Part shown: positions 31,491-42,620 of the stretch, piece after piece
How positions within the stretch are numbered: the stretch's first letter is position 1
How the letters are laid out: every line of letters begins with the position of its first letter
Assembly: GCF_033118175.1 (NCBI RefSeq)
Contig: NC_083691.1
Span: 62,772,001-62,836,000, forward strand
Reading direction: 5' to 3'
Source of the DNA: Dama dama
Taxonomy: Eukaryota > Chordata > Mammalia > Artiodactyla > Cervidae
DNA: 64,000 nt
Program-made: the position numbers and the translations under genes
Notes under the pieces: generated by a model
Told to the model about the DNA's origin: nothing
Seen by the model: only the letters and a program-made list of their open reading frames with translations
Database searches by the model: none

Positions 31491-33517
31491 CTAAATAAAT
31501 AAGTCTGTAATACCAGGTAGAATTAGTGTTGCCAAAGTGTTACTTCTTTTCCCCACTTGACACATGAAAATCCTGAGAGACAGAGACAGAGGCAGGATTA
31601 ATAGACATGTGTCCATACAAGGAAGGCAGAGGACTGAGCTGATGCCCAGACTGAGGGAAAACTTTCTCTTTGAGGTTTTAATATTCAGAGGCAACTCTCC
31701 ATATTTAGCACTTATAACCAGAAGGGAAAAAAAAATCCATTAGAAAACTATGTACTGATGTAATTTTAAACTTAATTACTAAATATCTTTTTAACAAATG
31801 TACCAATCTAGTTACAGTCTTTCAGAAATACAGTGAGTCACAGTCAGAGCATTGGCAGAGCCCTGAAAGGTCAGACTCAATCTACAGGGTAGCTTACTGT
31901 AGTTTCTCCCCAGCTTGCTGGCCAACTCTTACATAATGACATAATTAAATGGCTATAAAGTTCCATAATTCTTGCTCCTTTAATTAACTGGAGGAAAACC
32001 TCTTATCTTCTCAACATTGAAGATAACTGCTGTTTCACTTTGCACAAGTTACAGAAGGCTAATGTTCAAATTCTGTAACAATTGCAAAGAGTGCTGCTTA
32101 TTTTAAAAAAATAAATATGTGAAAACTTTGTACATAAGCTTAAACTTTCAACCAACTATATAAATCACCAGCTGCAATTTGTTCAGTATATCTTGCTGTT
32201 GGTTTCCACCAAACATTGTTCTAGATAACAAATATAAACTTAGCAGAAGTCCAAATCCCTGAATCAAATGGTTCTCTTGAAAGCTCTTTTGGACTCAGGA
32301 AATATGGCACTAAAACCCTTGCACAGAGGCTTAAGGGCTTTATGAAGAAAAAGTGTGAGCTTGAGACAAGATCCAGAACACATGCCGTAAATTTGTAAAT
32401 TTTACGAAAGTTTCTTGAAATCACTTTCATTGTGTCTTTGACCTTCTAGGAATTAACAGGTCTAATTCAAGTAGAAGTTGGAATGATCTCAATTAGATGT
32501 ATGATGGGGGATGACCACATAAAATAAACCCAGTGGAGCCACCTAGGTAGAAAAAGGAAGGAAGAAAATTTATATTCTATAAATTATGCTCCGTTCCCAT
32601 GTGACAAAAGCAAGACCCAGAAATTTCTTTATGTTCCCCAAGAAAGTACTCAAGGGGAACTTAGTTGAGCAGAGTAGTCTCAGCATGAAGAACTGTGATA
32701 GGGTGCCTCCTCACCTGACACTCTGGGAGGACTTTCTAGGACAGGGGCTGGTTATATGATGTGGCAAAGATGCAAAAAGCATCAACAAAAACTGAGACAA
32801 GTCAGAGGCATCTAGGGCTTTCTGAGATACTGGCCAAACAATAGGAGAGCAGGTTCCAAACCAAACCTGATGATGATATACCTGCAGGGCAAAGAGCATC
32901 TCGTCAGAGGAGAGATCTTGCTACAGAGGCCTGCAGGGCCAGACATAGGACAGGGACCCAAGCACCCCATCCCTCTGCTTCCATGGAGACAGAGCAGGCC
33001 CTTTGGCAAGGATGTGCCTAAGGGTTGGGACTGTTGTGCCCAGATGTGAATTCTAAGGAGTCACCCTCACCTGGAGAACCATGTGCCCTGGTGCAGGCCA
33101 CCTTGATCTGGAGGAAGGGAGCTTTTTGACATTGGTCATCTCAGAAGAGTGGCTTCTAAACGGTTTATTCTAAGTGTGTGCTAGTTACAGCCCTGTCTCT
33201 CAGACACCAAGCCATCATCTTGAGAAAGTGAAAAGTGAGGCTATGGGGGCAATTTTTCTAAAGTGAGCATTTTTCTAAAGCGATTAAGTCTTTTAAAGAA
33301 GACTTTATAAACGATGGTAACTTGGACTACACTGAATGTTAAAATGAAAGGAGACTTACAAACCAGAAGTGACTGAAGTATTGCTAATGGATAGTAAGTT
33401 GTTTTTACCATTCAGTGAAGTGGAGTTACACGGGCCAGATCAGAGTTTCCAGAAATTAAAGGGCAGCATTTGTTTTCTGCATATTTGAGTGTAGCATGAA
33501 AAAGTTTGCAGCTCCAG
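31491..33517. other. Single-copy DNA, no gene seen
   Basis: About 2 kb without recognised repeats or long frames; AT-rich at 31900-32450 and moderate GC at 32880-33120. Confidence 0.5.
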
Positions 33518-33565
33518 TGTATGTATGTGTGTATGTGTGTGTGGGGGGGGGGGGGTGGGGGGGGT
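33518..33565. repeat. (TG)n followed by G13-T-G8
   Basis: TG-rich run, then 33543-33555 all G, one T, and 33557-33564 all G. Strong G-quadruplex potential on the plus strand. Confidence 0.92.
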
Positions 33566-33819
33566 AACATAAGACTGGAAGATTGTATTCGAAACCTAAT
33601 CATGTTTTTTTATCTACAAAATGATATTATGGATATTTATGGTTTTGATTCTTCACTTTCACATCCTTCAATTTCTCGGCAAGGAGCCTGTTTTAGCTGT
33701 TTAAAACCAAAGATGCATAGGTGCAATTTTAAAATCATTTTTTAATATCTTCTAGTTGTTTTTTGTCTAAATCCTAGCTGTTTTTAAAACGTGCAGTATT
33801 TGGTCAGTCAGTTCTATTT

Positions 33820-33894
33820 ATATATAATGTATAGTGAGTGTATACTACATATATAATTTTTATTTATATATATATATATATATAATTTTTTAAC
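33820..33894. repeat. AT-rich (TA)n repeat
   Basis: Imperfect TA alternation with its purest part at about 33865-33884. Confidence 0.9.
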
Positions 33895-34606
33895 TCATAA
33901 ATCCTTTCTAACTTTAACTTTGCTCTATTTTAATCCCTTTATTTCAAAGATCACGTTGTATCTCCTTTTTTCTCTTAAAGTTTCAAATGGCCTTTGGCCA
34001 AATGCAATAAAATTTTGCCCTGACCTGACATAAAGCATGGAGTATGTATATGAAAGCACTTTGAAAACTTTAAAGGACTTTAAAAAGGCATGGTGGTAAT
34101 GGTGGTGGGAGGCAGAGGAGGAGGTGGGGAGCAGGAAGAGACACAAGAGGAACTAGGTTGTATCTTCACATAACATAAATTTCAAAGGTCCCTCCTGTAT
34201 GAATTTGCAAATAGAAGCAAATGGAGTCACTGCCTGGCATCCTTGAATGCTCACAATTTTATAACATTATCCCAGGCCTGTGGTAATGTAGACACCCCTT
34301 CAGGTTGACATTTTTCTGCATCCTTGGCTGCTCCTAAGAGCAAGGAACTGCTTTCAACAGAGTCACAAGTACCTGGGAGCCATGGGTCTGCTTGGTAGGA
34401 ACCCTCAGGGTGCCTCCTCTATCTATATTGTAAATGGCTGTCCTAGAAGTGAGTCCTAATTGGAAAAGCTCCTTTAAATCTAGAAACTCTCTCTAGTGTT
34501 TCTACATTTGTTTGTTTATTTGTTTGATAAGGAGGACCCAGAGATCCCAGAAGAATGAGAAATTCTAAGAATGCACTCCCAATTTGAATTGACTTAGAAG
34601 ACAAAA
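33895..34606. other. Single-copy DNA, no gene seen
   Basis: No clear repeat. Contains a short GGT/GGA-rich patch at about 34090-34135. Confidence 0.5.
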
Positions 34607-34620
34607 ATATATATAATTTG

Positions 34621-34848
34621 GGACTTCCCTAGTAGTTCGGTGGTGAATATTCTGTGCTTCCAATGCAGGGGGCCCAGGTTCAATCCATGTTCAGGGAATT
34701 AGACCCCACTTGCTGCAATTAAGAGTTCTCATGTCATAATGATGATTGAAGATCCCATGTGCTGCAACTAAGATCTGGCACAGACAAATAAATAAATAAA
34801 GATAAATATTAAAAGAGGATTTCTTTGTTTGGTTATATGGTTCCTTTT
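34621..34848 (+). mobile_element. CHR-type SINE with A-rich tail
   Basis: 'ggacttccctagtagttcggtgg' through 'caggttcaatccatgttcaggg', 'tgctgcaactaagatctgg' to (aaat)n. The flanks share atatatataatttg (34607-34620 and 34849-34862), a 14-bp duplication. It is partly low-complexity, so the exact right end is less sure. Confidence 0.88.
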
Positions 34849-34904
34849 ATATATATAATTTGCTGGCAAAGGGTTCATTTTCCCTTTCCAGACTCCCCAG
34901 TTAT

Positions 34905-35385
34905 GGCAGAATAAGTAGGCTTTAATGGTTAGGAGCACAGAATGTGGAGTCAGAGGACCTGGATTCAGATTTCAGGCCCACCACTTGCTAGTTATGGCTT
35001 CCCTGGTGGCTCAGATGGTAAAGAATCTGCCTGCAGTGCAGGAGTCCTAGATTTTATCTATGGGTTGGAAAGATCCCCTGGAGACGGGAATGGCTACCCA
35101 CTCCAGTATTCTTGCCTGAAGAATCCTATGGACAGAGGAGCTTGGCCAGCAACAGTCCATGGGGTTGCAAAGAGTTAGACATGACTGAGCAACTAACACT
35201 TTCACTTTGATGTGTTAGTTATATGACCTCGAAGACATTTCATCACTTCTCTTTGCCTTAAATTCCTCATTATAAGTGGGGATTATAATACAACCAAGAG
35301 ATTTAAATGCATCAATATATGTGAAGTATGTGCAACAGCAACTGGCCCTCACTAAGGCCCCATTAATGCTCACTGTTATTATTAA
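34905..35385 (+). mobile_element. MIR SINE split by a Bov-tA
   Basis: The left part 34905-34995 ('ggttaggagcacagaatgtggagtcagaggacctgg', 'cccaccacttgctagttat') and right part 35216-35385 ('tagttatatgacctcgaagacatttcatcacttctctttgcc', 'ataagtggggattataat') join into one MIR when the Bov-tA is removed. Confidence 0.88.
34996..35215 (+). mobile_element. Bov-tA SINE inside MIR
   Basis: 'ggcttccctggtggctcagatggtaaagaatctgcc' to 'ggggttgcaaagagttagacatgactgagcaactaacac'. The short duplication tagttat (34989-34995 and 35216-35222) is shared with the MIR. Confidence 0.92.
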
Positions 35386-36127
35386 TTAAGAAGTAATCCT
35401 CAAGTATATCCAGACCACCACAAGCCTCTGGGGTTCACACCTGTCCTCCCAAGGAAGATAATCCTGAGATAGTCTGCAAACCCAGAGAAAGAAACATTTC
35501 TCTTAGCTCTGCAGAGTTGAAGTATGTGTGATGCCTACCAGGCCTTCTGGATTCACTTTGGCAGAAGTAGGTTAGGGGGTGCATTGCATTATCCACACAT
35601 TCTACATCAGAAGTCTCTGGCATGACCCAGGCTTCTGCAACACACCCATCTGGAAAAGGATTCAATGTCCTGGTCTGACGCCTTCTAGGAAACAAGTGCA
35701 ATATTGTTGGATTTACTGTTATTTATTACCTGGATTTACCATTCTCTCACCAGTCTTTTTGAGTGCTAATGGTTCTCCAGCAGACATTGAAATGAAGGCT
35801 GTGGGACCATATAGATAACCTAGGAAGTATGAGGCATAAAGATGTGTTTTTACCTGGCTGCTGCTGCTGCTAAGTCACTTTAGTCCTGGAGAGTCCTCTT
35901 TTCTCCCTTTTTTGACCAAATGAAAAATTACGAGTAAGAAGGGAGCAGAAGAAATCCCTGAGTAGATGCAAACATTTCTTAAAAACAAGAGCATCACTTT
36001 TAAGATGCCTCCAACATATCCTGGAAGGGCAACTTTTAGGGGATTCCTGGCTTTTGTAGAGTTCAGCCAGATCTTTATGAGGCTTAGGTACATTAATACA
36101 CAATAAAATTGTCAATAAACACATGAA
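35386..36127. other. Single-copy DNA, no gene seen
   Basis: Frames of 72-88 codons at 35435-36124 are unrecognised. Includes the BOV-A2 scrap at 35857-35885. Confidence 0.5.
35857..35885 (-). mobile_element. BOV-A2/Bov-tA tail scrap
   Basis: 'ggctgctgctgctgctaagtcactttagtc' is the CTG tail plus the first bases of an antisense BOV-A2 that is otherwise absent. Confidence 0.65.
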
Positions 36128-36222
36128 ATTACATGTATGGCTGAGTCACTCTGCTGCGCACCTGAAACTATGACAATATTGTTAATCAGCTAAACTCCAG
36201 TATAAAATAAAAAAGTTTTTAA
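36128..36222 (+). mobile_element. L1 3' terminal fragment, artiodactyl type
   Basis: 'atggctgagtcactctgctgcgcacctgaaactatgacaatattgttaatcagctaaactccagtataaaat' is the last 90 bp of an older artiodactyl L1 3' UTR with an A-rich end. Confidence 0.8.
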
Positions 36223-37123
36223 ACAATATACATATGAATTTTTTCTAGATGGTATCAAAGATTCATCAACTGACCTAATATTATGCCTCACATCTCTGCC
36301 CAGAACAGGGTTCATCTCATCAATACACATTTCAGGAAAATGTTGGTTAGTCCTAAGCCACTCCTGCTCTATTTTAATTCATTCCTCAAACACATTGCTC
36401 TGGGTATTATTCTTCCTTCTGTCCATTCTCTTATATCCCCACATCTTCCATTCCCTGCATCATCTCCCATGATGTCAGCTTATTAAGTGTGTATATATAT
36501 ATATATATATTTTTTTTAATAGGCCCATAGATAAAAATTATTTCAGATTTGTTTTGGGAGGCACAGATCAGCCTGAATTTCCAGGGTACAGCTCAGTCCT
36601 GCACCACACATATTTTCTCCCACTCCAGTGATGGCATTTCATCTTCCATCCATCCAGCTAAGGAGAACAGAGGCTAATTTAGGAGCCTCTTTATGCCTGT
36701 ACATACTCAGCCAGAGGGGTCACTGTTGATTGATGCAAGACACGCTGTCCTCCAAGAGCTCACCAAGTCCCTGCTAGTCCAGTGAGTAGCAACCAACAGT
36801 AACTCACCCTTTAGTGCTGGTGTATTTCTGTGCCTCCAGCTAGAAACAGTCAATAAACACCAGAGGCAACTTATGTTGCTTTAGATCACTGATAAATGCC
36901 TCTCATCACCACCTCAGAGCCCTTTCACAAAAAAATATATTTCTCTACAGATAGATGCCAAGCCCCAGCAGCCAATTACTACAGAAATGCCCCAAAAGCT
37001 AGAAGGAGGAGACAGGGAGGGAGAAGAGGTACTCTCCAAAGACAAGAGTTTTCTACTTCCTCCTAAGAAAAACTGCTCCCTTTTGTTGAGTGCTTCCTAG
37101 GAGCCAGGTGCTAGGATGATTCT
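36223..37123. other. Single-copy DNA, no gene seen
   Basis: Contains a (TA)n run at 36488-36510 followed by a T run. No recognised repeat otherwise. Confidence 0.5.
36488..36510. repeat. (TA)n microsatellite
   Basis: Eleven TA units followed by eight T. Confidence 0.93.
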
Positions 37124-37692
37124 TCAGCTCAGTTCAGGCACCCCGTCATGTCCAACTCTTTGCAACCCCATGGACTGCAGCATGCCAGGCTTCCCTGACC
37201 ATCACGAACTCCTGGAGCTTGCTCAAACTCATGTCCATTGAGTCGGTGATGCCATCCAACCATCTTATCCTCTGTCATCCCCTTTTCCTCCTGCCCTCAA
37301 TCTTTCCCAACATCAGGGTCTTTTCCAATGAGTCAGCTCTTCACATCAGATGGCCAAAGCACTCGAGTTTCAGCTTCAGCATCAGTCCTTCCAATGAATA
37401 TCCCGGACTGGTTTCCTTTAGGATGGACTGGTTTGATCTCGTTGCAGTCCAAGGGACTTCTCAAGAGTCTTCTCCAAAATGACAGTTCAAAAGCATCAGC
37501 TCTTCAGTGCTCAGGTCTCTTTATGGTCCAACTCTCACATCATACATGCCTACTGGAAAAACTATAGCTTTGACTAGACAGAACTTTGTTGGCAAAGTAA
37601 TGTCTCTGCTTTTTAATATGCTGTCTAGGTTGGTCATAGCTTTTCTTCTAAGAAGCAAGTGTCTTTTAATTTCATGGCTGCAGTCACCATGC
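37124..37692 (-). mobile_element. BovB 3' fragment, antisense
   Basis: Starts with the cagctcagttcagg tail and reads to 'catggctgcagtcacca'. The plus-strand frames at 37219-37567 are antisense shadows. The end of ORF2 is recognisable on the minus strand. Confidence 0.93.
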
Positions 37693-37739
37693 TTAACCTA
37701 CATTTTCTCCTTCCTTTTGCACAATTCTGGGCCTCAGAA

Positions 37740-37805
37740 AGCTCTGGCCCATCTTACAGATGAGGATGCAGAGGCTCACAGAGCTTCAGTAACTTCTGCT
37801 TTCTG
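37740..37805 (-). mobile_element. MIR core relic, antisense
   Basis: 'cccatcttacagatgaggatgcagaggctcacagagcttcagtaac' is close to the MIR core in reverse complement. The rest of the element is not discernible. Confidence 0.7.
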
Positions 37806-38044
37806 CTCCTCCACTCCCCACACAAAGTGTGTTGCAAAGGCAGCTGGGAAACTTCCTGGATGCCAGGCAATTCAGGCTGCTGTCTGGGCCTCAGAACACT
37901 ACCCTCCTCCCATAAAGATGGAAAAGGTCTCAGTGGTTTGGTTATGCCCCAGGCTGCCAGTAACTTGTCCCACTGTATTCTGCCCATGATCTAGACATTA
38001 CAACACCTCCAGGGCCCTCTACTTTATTTCTTTAAGGTTTATTT

Positions 38045-38262
38045 ATTTATCTTTTAAATTAACTTTTATTGGAGTGTAGTAGCTCAAGAAACTCTACCCA
38101 GTGGTCCATGGTGACCTCTACTTTAAGGATCAGGGTCAAATATTCTGACAAGTTTTTTGGAAACATAAAAAAGCACCAGGTGCTCACTCTGTTTGACACT
38201 GTGGTGCATACCATGGGGTCCCAAAGAGTCAGACATGACTGAGCGACTTTCACTTTCAAGGG
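38045..38262. mobile_element. L1 3' scrap and Bov-tA end fragment
   Basis: 38064-38090 ('aacttttattggagtgtagtagctc') is an antisense L1 3' terminus. 38200-38262 ('ataccatggggtcccaaagagtcagacatgactgagcgactttcac') is the sense end of a Bov-tA. An A20 run follows at 38272-38291. Confidence 0.6.
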
Positions 38263-38291
38263 AGTTACCTTAAAAAAAAAAAAAAAAAAAA

Positions 38292-39139
38292 GAATGGCAT
38301 GATCACAGTCTTTCACAATTACTTTCAATCATGCAACGCTCAACAAAGCCAGCCCTTGCCAGCCTCTGGGTTAAAAGCTAGGGATAAAGTGAACAAACAT
38401 GCCTGGGCCATAGATTTTTATCACTTCTCTTCCTTCCTCCTCTGCTTTCCCTCGATTTCCTAAGGAGTCTCATTATCTCCCTTTATATACACAAGTCTTA
38501 GGCAGAATTTTGTGGCAGAATGAAGCAAAAGTATTCACCAAAAATCTATCTGAGGAATAACTACAGAAAAGCGAATATCTCCACACCCTGAAAAGATCAC
38601 ATCGCTGGACACTGGTTATGGTCTGACAGGTTAGAGCTGTCCATTTCTCAATTCATCATGCTTCTCTCTTGCAAGAACTGAACCACAGAGCATCAGGAAC
38701 TTTTGACTCTCTCTTAACCCTCTCTGGAAACTTACAACACGTGAGCATTAAATATCCAAGATAATTGCTTATATGTAATATTTGCAGCAGGAAGGGCCCC
38801 GGGGATGCTGCCATCCATCACCTCTTACTGAGCTATTCTGCACTATTTCTGCAAAGCAAGGGAGCAGACATAAGCTGTCTCGTCTTTTGCAAGAGCAAAG
38901 GTCTGAGGGTGGTAGATGGAGGCTTGAACTTAGAGATGATGATCACCAACCTTTTCTGTTATAGAAAAAAATGATCTAATAAATATGTGATGCTAATAAT
39001 AATACAGATGATAGTAATATCTTATATTTCTAGAGGGCTTCCCTATTTTTCAAGCACATTAAACCTTTGGTTTCAGTGGCTTCACACACCAAGCTACGCT
39101 GGTATAAACACTGTGATACTCTTCTCAGTGTTAACACAT
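38292..39139. other. Single-copy DNA, no gene seen
   Basis: No recognised repeat. Frames at 38765-38974 are unrecognised. Confidence 0.5.
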
Positions 39140-39300
39140 CTCTGTATTTCATTTGATCACCACAATTAGAGAGGGAAACATTGCTATCCCCAGTTTAATC
39201 AAGGAAGAAACTGAGGGTTAGAATCATTTTCTCAGGCTATAAAGCTGGACTTTAAACCCATGTGATTCTCTGCAAAATCCAGAGTTTATTCCTCTCCCCA
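39140..39300 (-). mobile_element. MIR SINE relic, antisense
   Basis: 'gctatccccagtttaatcaaggaagaaactgagggttagaatcattttctcaggctataaagctgg' follows the MIR core in reverse complement. It then reaches 'ttaaacccatgtgattctc', the tRNA-like head. Confidence 0.75.
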
Positions 39301-40075
39301 AATCTTCCTTTGATAGACAGGAAACGTGGAAGAAATAGATCATGTGTGCCTCGTAAGCCGCCTGTCCCACCTCATGGACAGAAGTCACGATGGTGAGTAC
39401 AGGGCCACAGCCAATGAAACCTTGCCCAGAGCCTTTGTATGGACAGCAAATCCAATCCATTTCCAAAAGCTGTGCTCCTAGAGAAGGCTTCTGTTGACAC
39501 TTTCTCTGTAGGTTTTGTTATGCTTGTTTCTGTTGGCCCATAGAGCCGGCAGCCAGGGCCATGGCAGGATGACTGAGCCAAGGGGCGGTCTGTTCACACC
39601 CAAGGGACCGGGCTGTTTCACTAAGTTGCTGCTGCTTCAAAGCACAGGCACTGCAGTCTTGCTCGCTCCCGGTTTTGTTATTTCTGGGATACTAAAGAAA
39701 AGCTCATTCTGTTGTGTCCCAAAGACCCTTTTGAGGAGACCCACTCTTGCTGGAAGTCTCCCGAGCCTCCTCACCCAATTACAGTCAGATGCTAGGCATT
39801 TCAAATTAAATTAGAATAAATAACAAAAATGAAAACGACAATGGGAAGGAGGAAGAATAAACCAACGAAAATGGCATTCATTTTAAGTAACCGATGAGAA
39901 AAATGGTACCTGAACAACTCAAATGATGTTTGTCCACTTGTCTCAGGCGAAAAAGAGCCATAAGTGAGATATGGCAGGGATGACAATGCCAGGTCCATTT
40001 TGTCTAGGTTATTCTGATGTAGAGATGGCCAGATAAACAACAAGGTGTTTTAAGTCTAGACCTGAATATTTATAC
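39301..40075. other. Single-copy DNA, no gene seen
   Basis: Moderate GC with several CpGs at 39340-39620. Frames up to 99 codons are unrecognised. Confidence 0.5.
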
Positions 40076-40490
40076 CTTCTCGGTGGCTCAGATCTTCCCT
40101 GTGGCTCAGATGGTAAAGAATCTGCTTGCAATGCAGGAGACCCAGGTTCAATCCTAGGTTGGGAAGATCCTCTGGAGAAGGGAATGGCAATCCACTGCAG
40201 TATGCTTGCCTGGAGAATTCTATGGACAGAGGAGTCTGGAGGGCTACAGTCCATGGGGTCGCAAAGAGTCAGGCATGACTGAGTGACTAACACTACTCCT
40301 GGTGGCTCAGATGGTAAAGAATCTGCCTGCAAAGCAGGAGTCCTGGGTTTGATCCCTGGGTTGGGAAGATCCCCTGGAGAGGGAAATGGTAACCCACTCC
40401 AGTATTACTGCCTGGAGAATTACATGGACAGAGGAGCCTGGTGGGCCACAGTCCATGGAATTGCAAAGAGTCGGGCACAACTAAGTGACT
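40076..40490 (+). mobile_element. Bov-tA SINE split by a second Bov-tA
   Basis: The outer copy starts at 40076-40093 ('cttctcggtggctcagat') and resumes at 40313-40490 ('ggtaaagaatctgcctgcaaagcagg' to 'gggcacaactaagtgac'). The inner copy sits at 40094-40300. Confidence 0.82.
40094..40300 (+). mobile_element. Bov-tA SINE nested in Bov-tA
   Basis: A full Bov-tA ('cttccctgtggctcagatgg' to 'aggcatgactgagtgactaacac'). The 12 bases ggtggctcagat occur immediately before (40082-40093) and after (40301-40312) it. They fit a target-site duplication made from the outer SINE. Confidence 0.82.
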
Positions 40491-41191
40491 AGTAGTTTTC
40501 AGTTTTGAATTTTTATGGCTCTTGGACTGTGATATGAACTTTATTTGGTGAAACGATGGCATATGCAAGATAGGAGGCAGAGATTTTGGAAAAGGACCAG
40601 AATATTTGCCCATGTGCCAGTTTTCTCCTCCAAGTGCTGCTGAGGAGGAAGTGTCATTTGAGCTAAAAATTTTGCTCATGGTGTGCCTAGAGACCCACTA
40701 GAGTGTGGATGGGTGGGAAGTCAAGACATAGATTCTTATAATACCCAGTTTCAAAATGCTCCAGGGGCAGTGAGGTAATTTATAATTAAGTGGAAGAATC
40801 CATGGACCAAGTTTATAGTATGTCTGTCACAGAGAGATGTCAAGCAGAATTATTAATGTTCTATTAAAAACAACGTGAAATCAGCCAGTCCAATAGAGCC
40901 CCAGCATCATGCAGTGGCCTCCTTGATACCACTTTACCGTGGTTACATCTTCATCACATTTGCCTGTTACGCTGCTATCACCTGTTGCCCTTGCACTAAA
41001 TATCACTGGATCCTAGAATAGCATGAAGATATGTGATAAGACAATGTAACTTCACTATCCAGATGCAGAAAGGACATTTACATTTGTGTGCTTTTCCAAT
41101 CCTGTAAGCCAAAGTTACACATTGTACAGTAAAATATATTGTCGTACTCTACCACTCTCGTCATGACGAAACAATGAGTCCACAGAAGCAT
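40491..41191. other. Single-copy DNA, no gene seen
   Basis: Nothing recognisable. Confidence 0.5.
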
Positions 41192-41202
41192 AATTCATAT
41201 TA

Positions 41203-41424
41203 GTTGTGTTTGCTTGGTTGCCCAGTCATGTCCAACTCTTTCCAACCCCATATATTGAACCCTCCAGGCTCCTCTGTCCATGGAATTTTTCAGGCAAGAA
41301 TATTGGAGTGAGTCGCCATTTCCTCCTCCAGAGGATCTTCCTGATGCAGGGATTGAACTTGCATCTCCTGAGTCTCCTGCATTGACGAGTGAATTCTTTT
41401 CTACTGAGCCACCCAGGAAGCCCC
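41203..41424 (-). mobile_element. Bov-tA SINE, antisense
   Basis: 'tgcttggttgcccagtcatgtccaactc' to 'gcagggattgaacttgcatctcc' and 'gccacccaggaagcccc'. Perfect 11-bp duplication aattcatatta (41192-41202 and 41425-41435). Confidence 0.95.
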
Positions 41425-41435
41425 AATTCATATTA

Positions 41436-42600
41436 TTTGGCCTATAAGTATAGGAGAGCACCTCTACAAACTCAAGCCCAATTTGGATAAAATAAGCTAT
41501 TTAATACTAGAGAGTTATCTTGTGCCCAAACTAGTTGCATCAGATATTAAAGGCCATTATTAACTAGGCAAAGAGATTCAAGAGAATACAAAAGTTGATT
41601 ATCTTGTAAGAGACATTCTTGCACATAGCATTACAAACACAATTTGGTCACCCAGCTGTCCCCTGATGTCACTCTTCATCTTAAATTCTACAAGCCTGGC
41701 CTAAGTACTACTTTCAAGTATCAAAAAGAGCTGGTTCTATGAGTATTTCCTCCAAAATGTGACTTAAAAACAAAACAAGAAACGTTCTGGAATGATCAGT
41801 AAATATGTCTCTTAAGGCCATTATTTTTAGCCCAGTGTTATTGTGACTGTTTCCATAGCTAAACCATGAACATGTTTTCTGCACAAGCCCGGTCATCTAG
41901 TGGCCTTAATTAACTTTCAAATGGAGAATGTTGTGGTTTACCACTTATTAAATATCCACCATACCAAGTTACAGTCTTACCCTTCCACACCTCACTTAGT
42001 TAAGACACCTTGAAAAACCCACAGTGCTGAATAACTGGTCATTTAAAAATATGAACCATGTGTAATTATCAGACTGAACACACAGGCTGTGTGAGAGAAG
42101 TTTACAAAAACCCTAGGCAGCTATCATATCCAGATTGAGTGATTTAATTTGTAAATTGAGGCAGTAGGATAAGTCACCCAGAGAGAACAGAATAAACTGT
42201 TGCTACTCATTCTAAGGAATTCAACAAATACCTAAGTGTTGCTTTGTCTTCCAGATACTGAGTGTCTTTCCAGATTCTTCATGTCTAAGAATCACAGGAC
42301 ACTGTAAAGAGAGTTCAGAGTATAGTGAGGAAGGAAGAGGGCAATATTTTTAAACAGGAGGCCCCCTAGAGAAGGAAAATAGAGCCTGAAACTGCTCATC
42401 AAGCTAATCTACTCTTGATACCACATGCAAGTAGGCTAACCAAGCTCATTTCACCAAGCATTTTATTCATGAGGGAGATGATACCATTTGAGATTCAATC
42501 GAGACAGAATTAGTTTTCGTGATTAGCTAGGTTGAGTGGCTAAGGTATAGTAATAATGATATCATTATTTTTTCTCTCCTCTCTCTCCTATAATACTAAG
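41436..42600. other. Single-copy DNA, no gene seen
   Basis: AT-rich with no recognised repeat. Confidence 0.5.
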
Positions 42601-42620
42601 ACACACACACACACACACAC
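42601..42620. repeat. (CA)n microsatellite
   Basis: Ten CA units. Confidence 0.95.
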
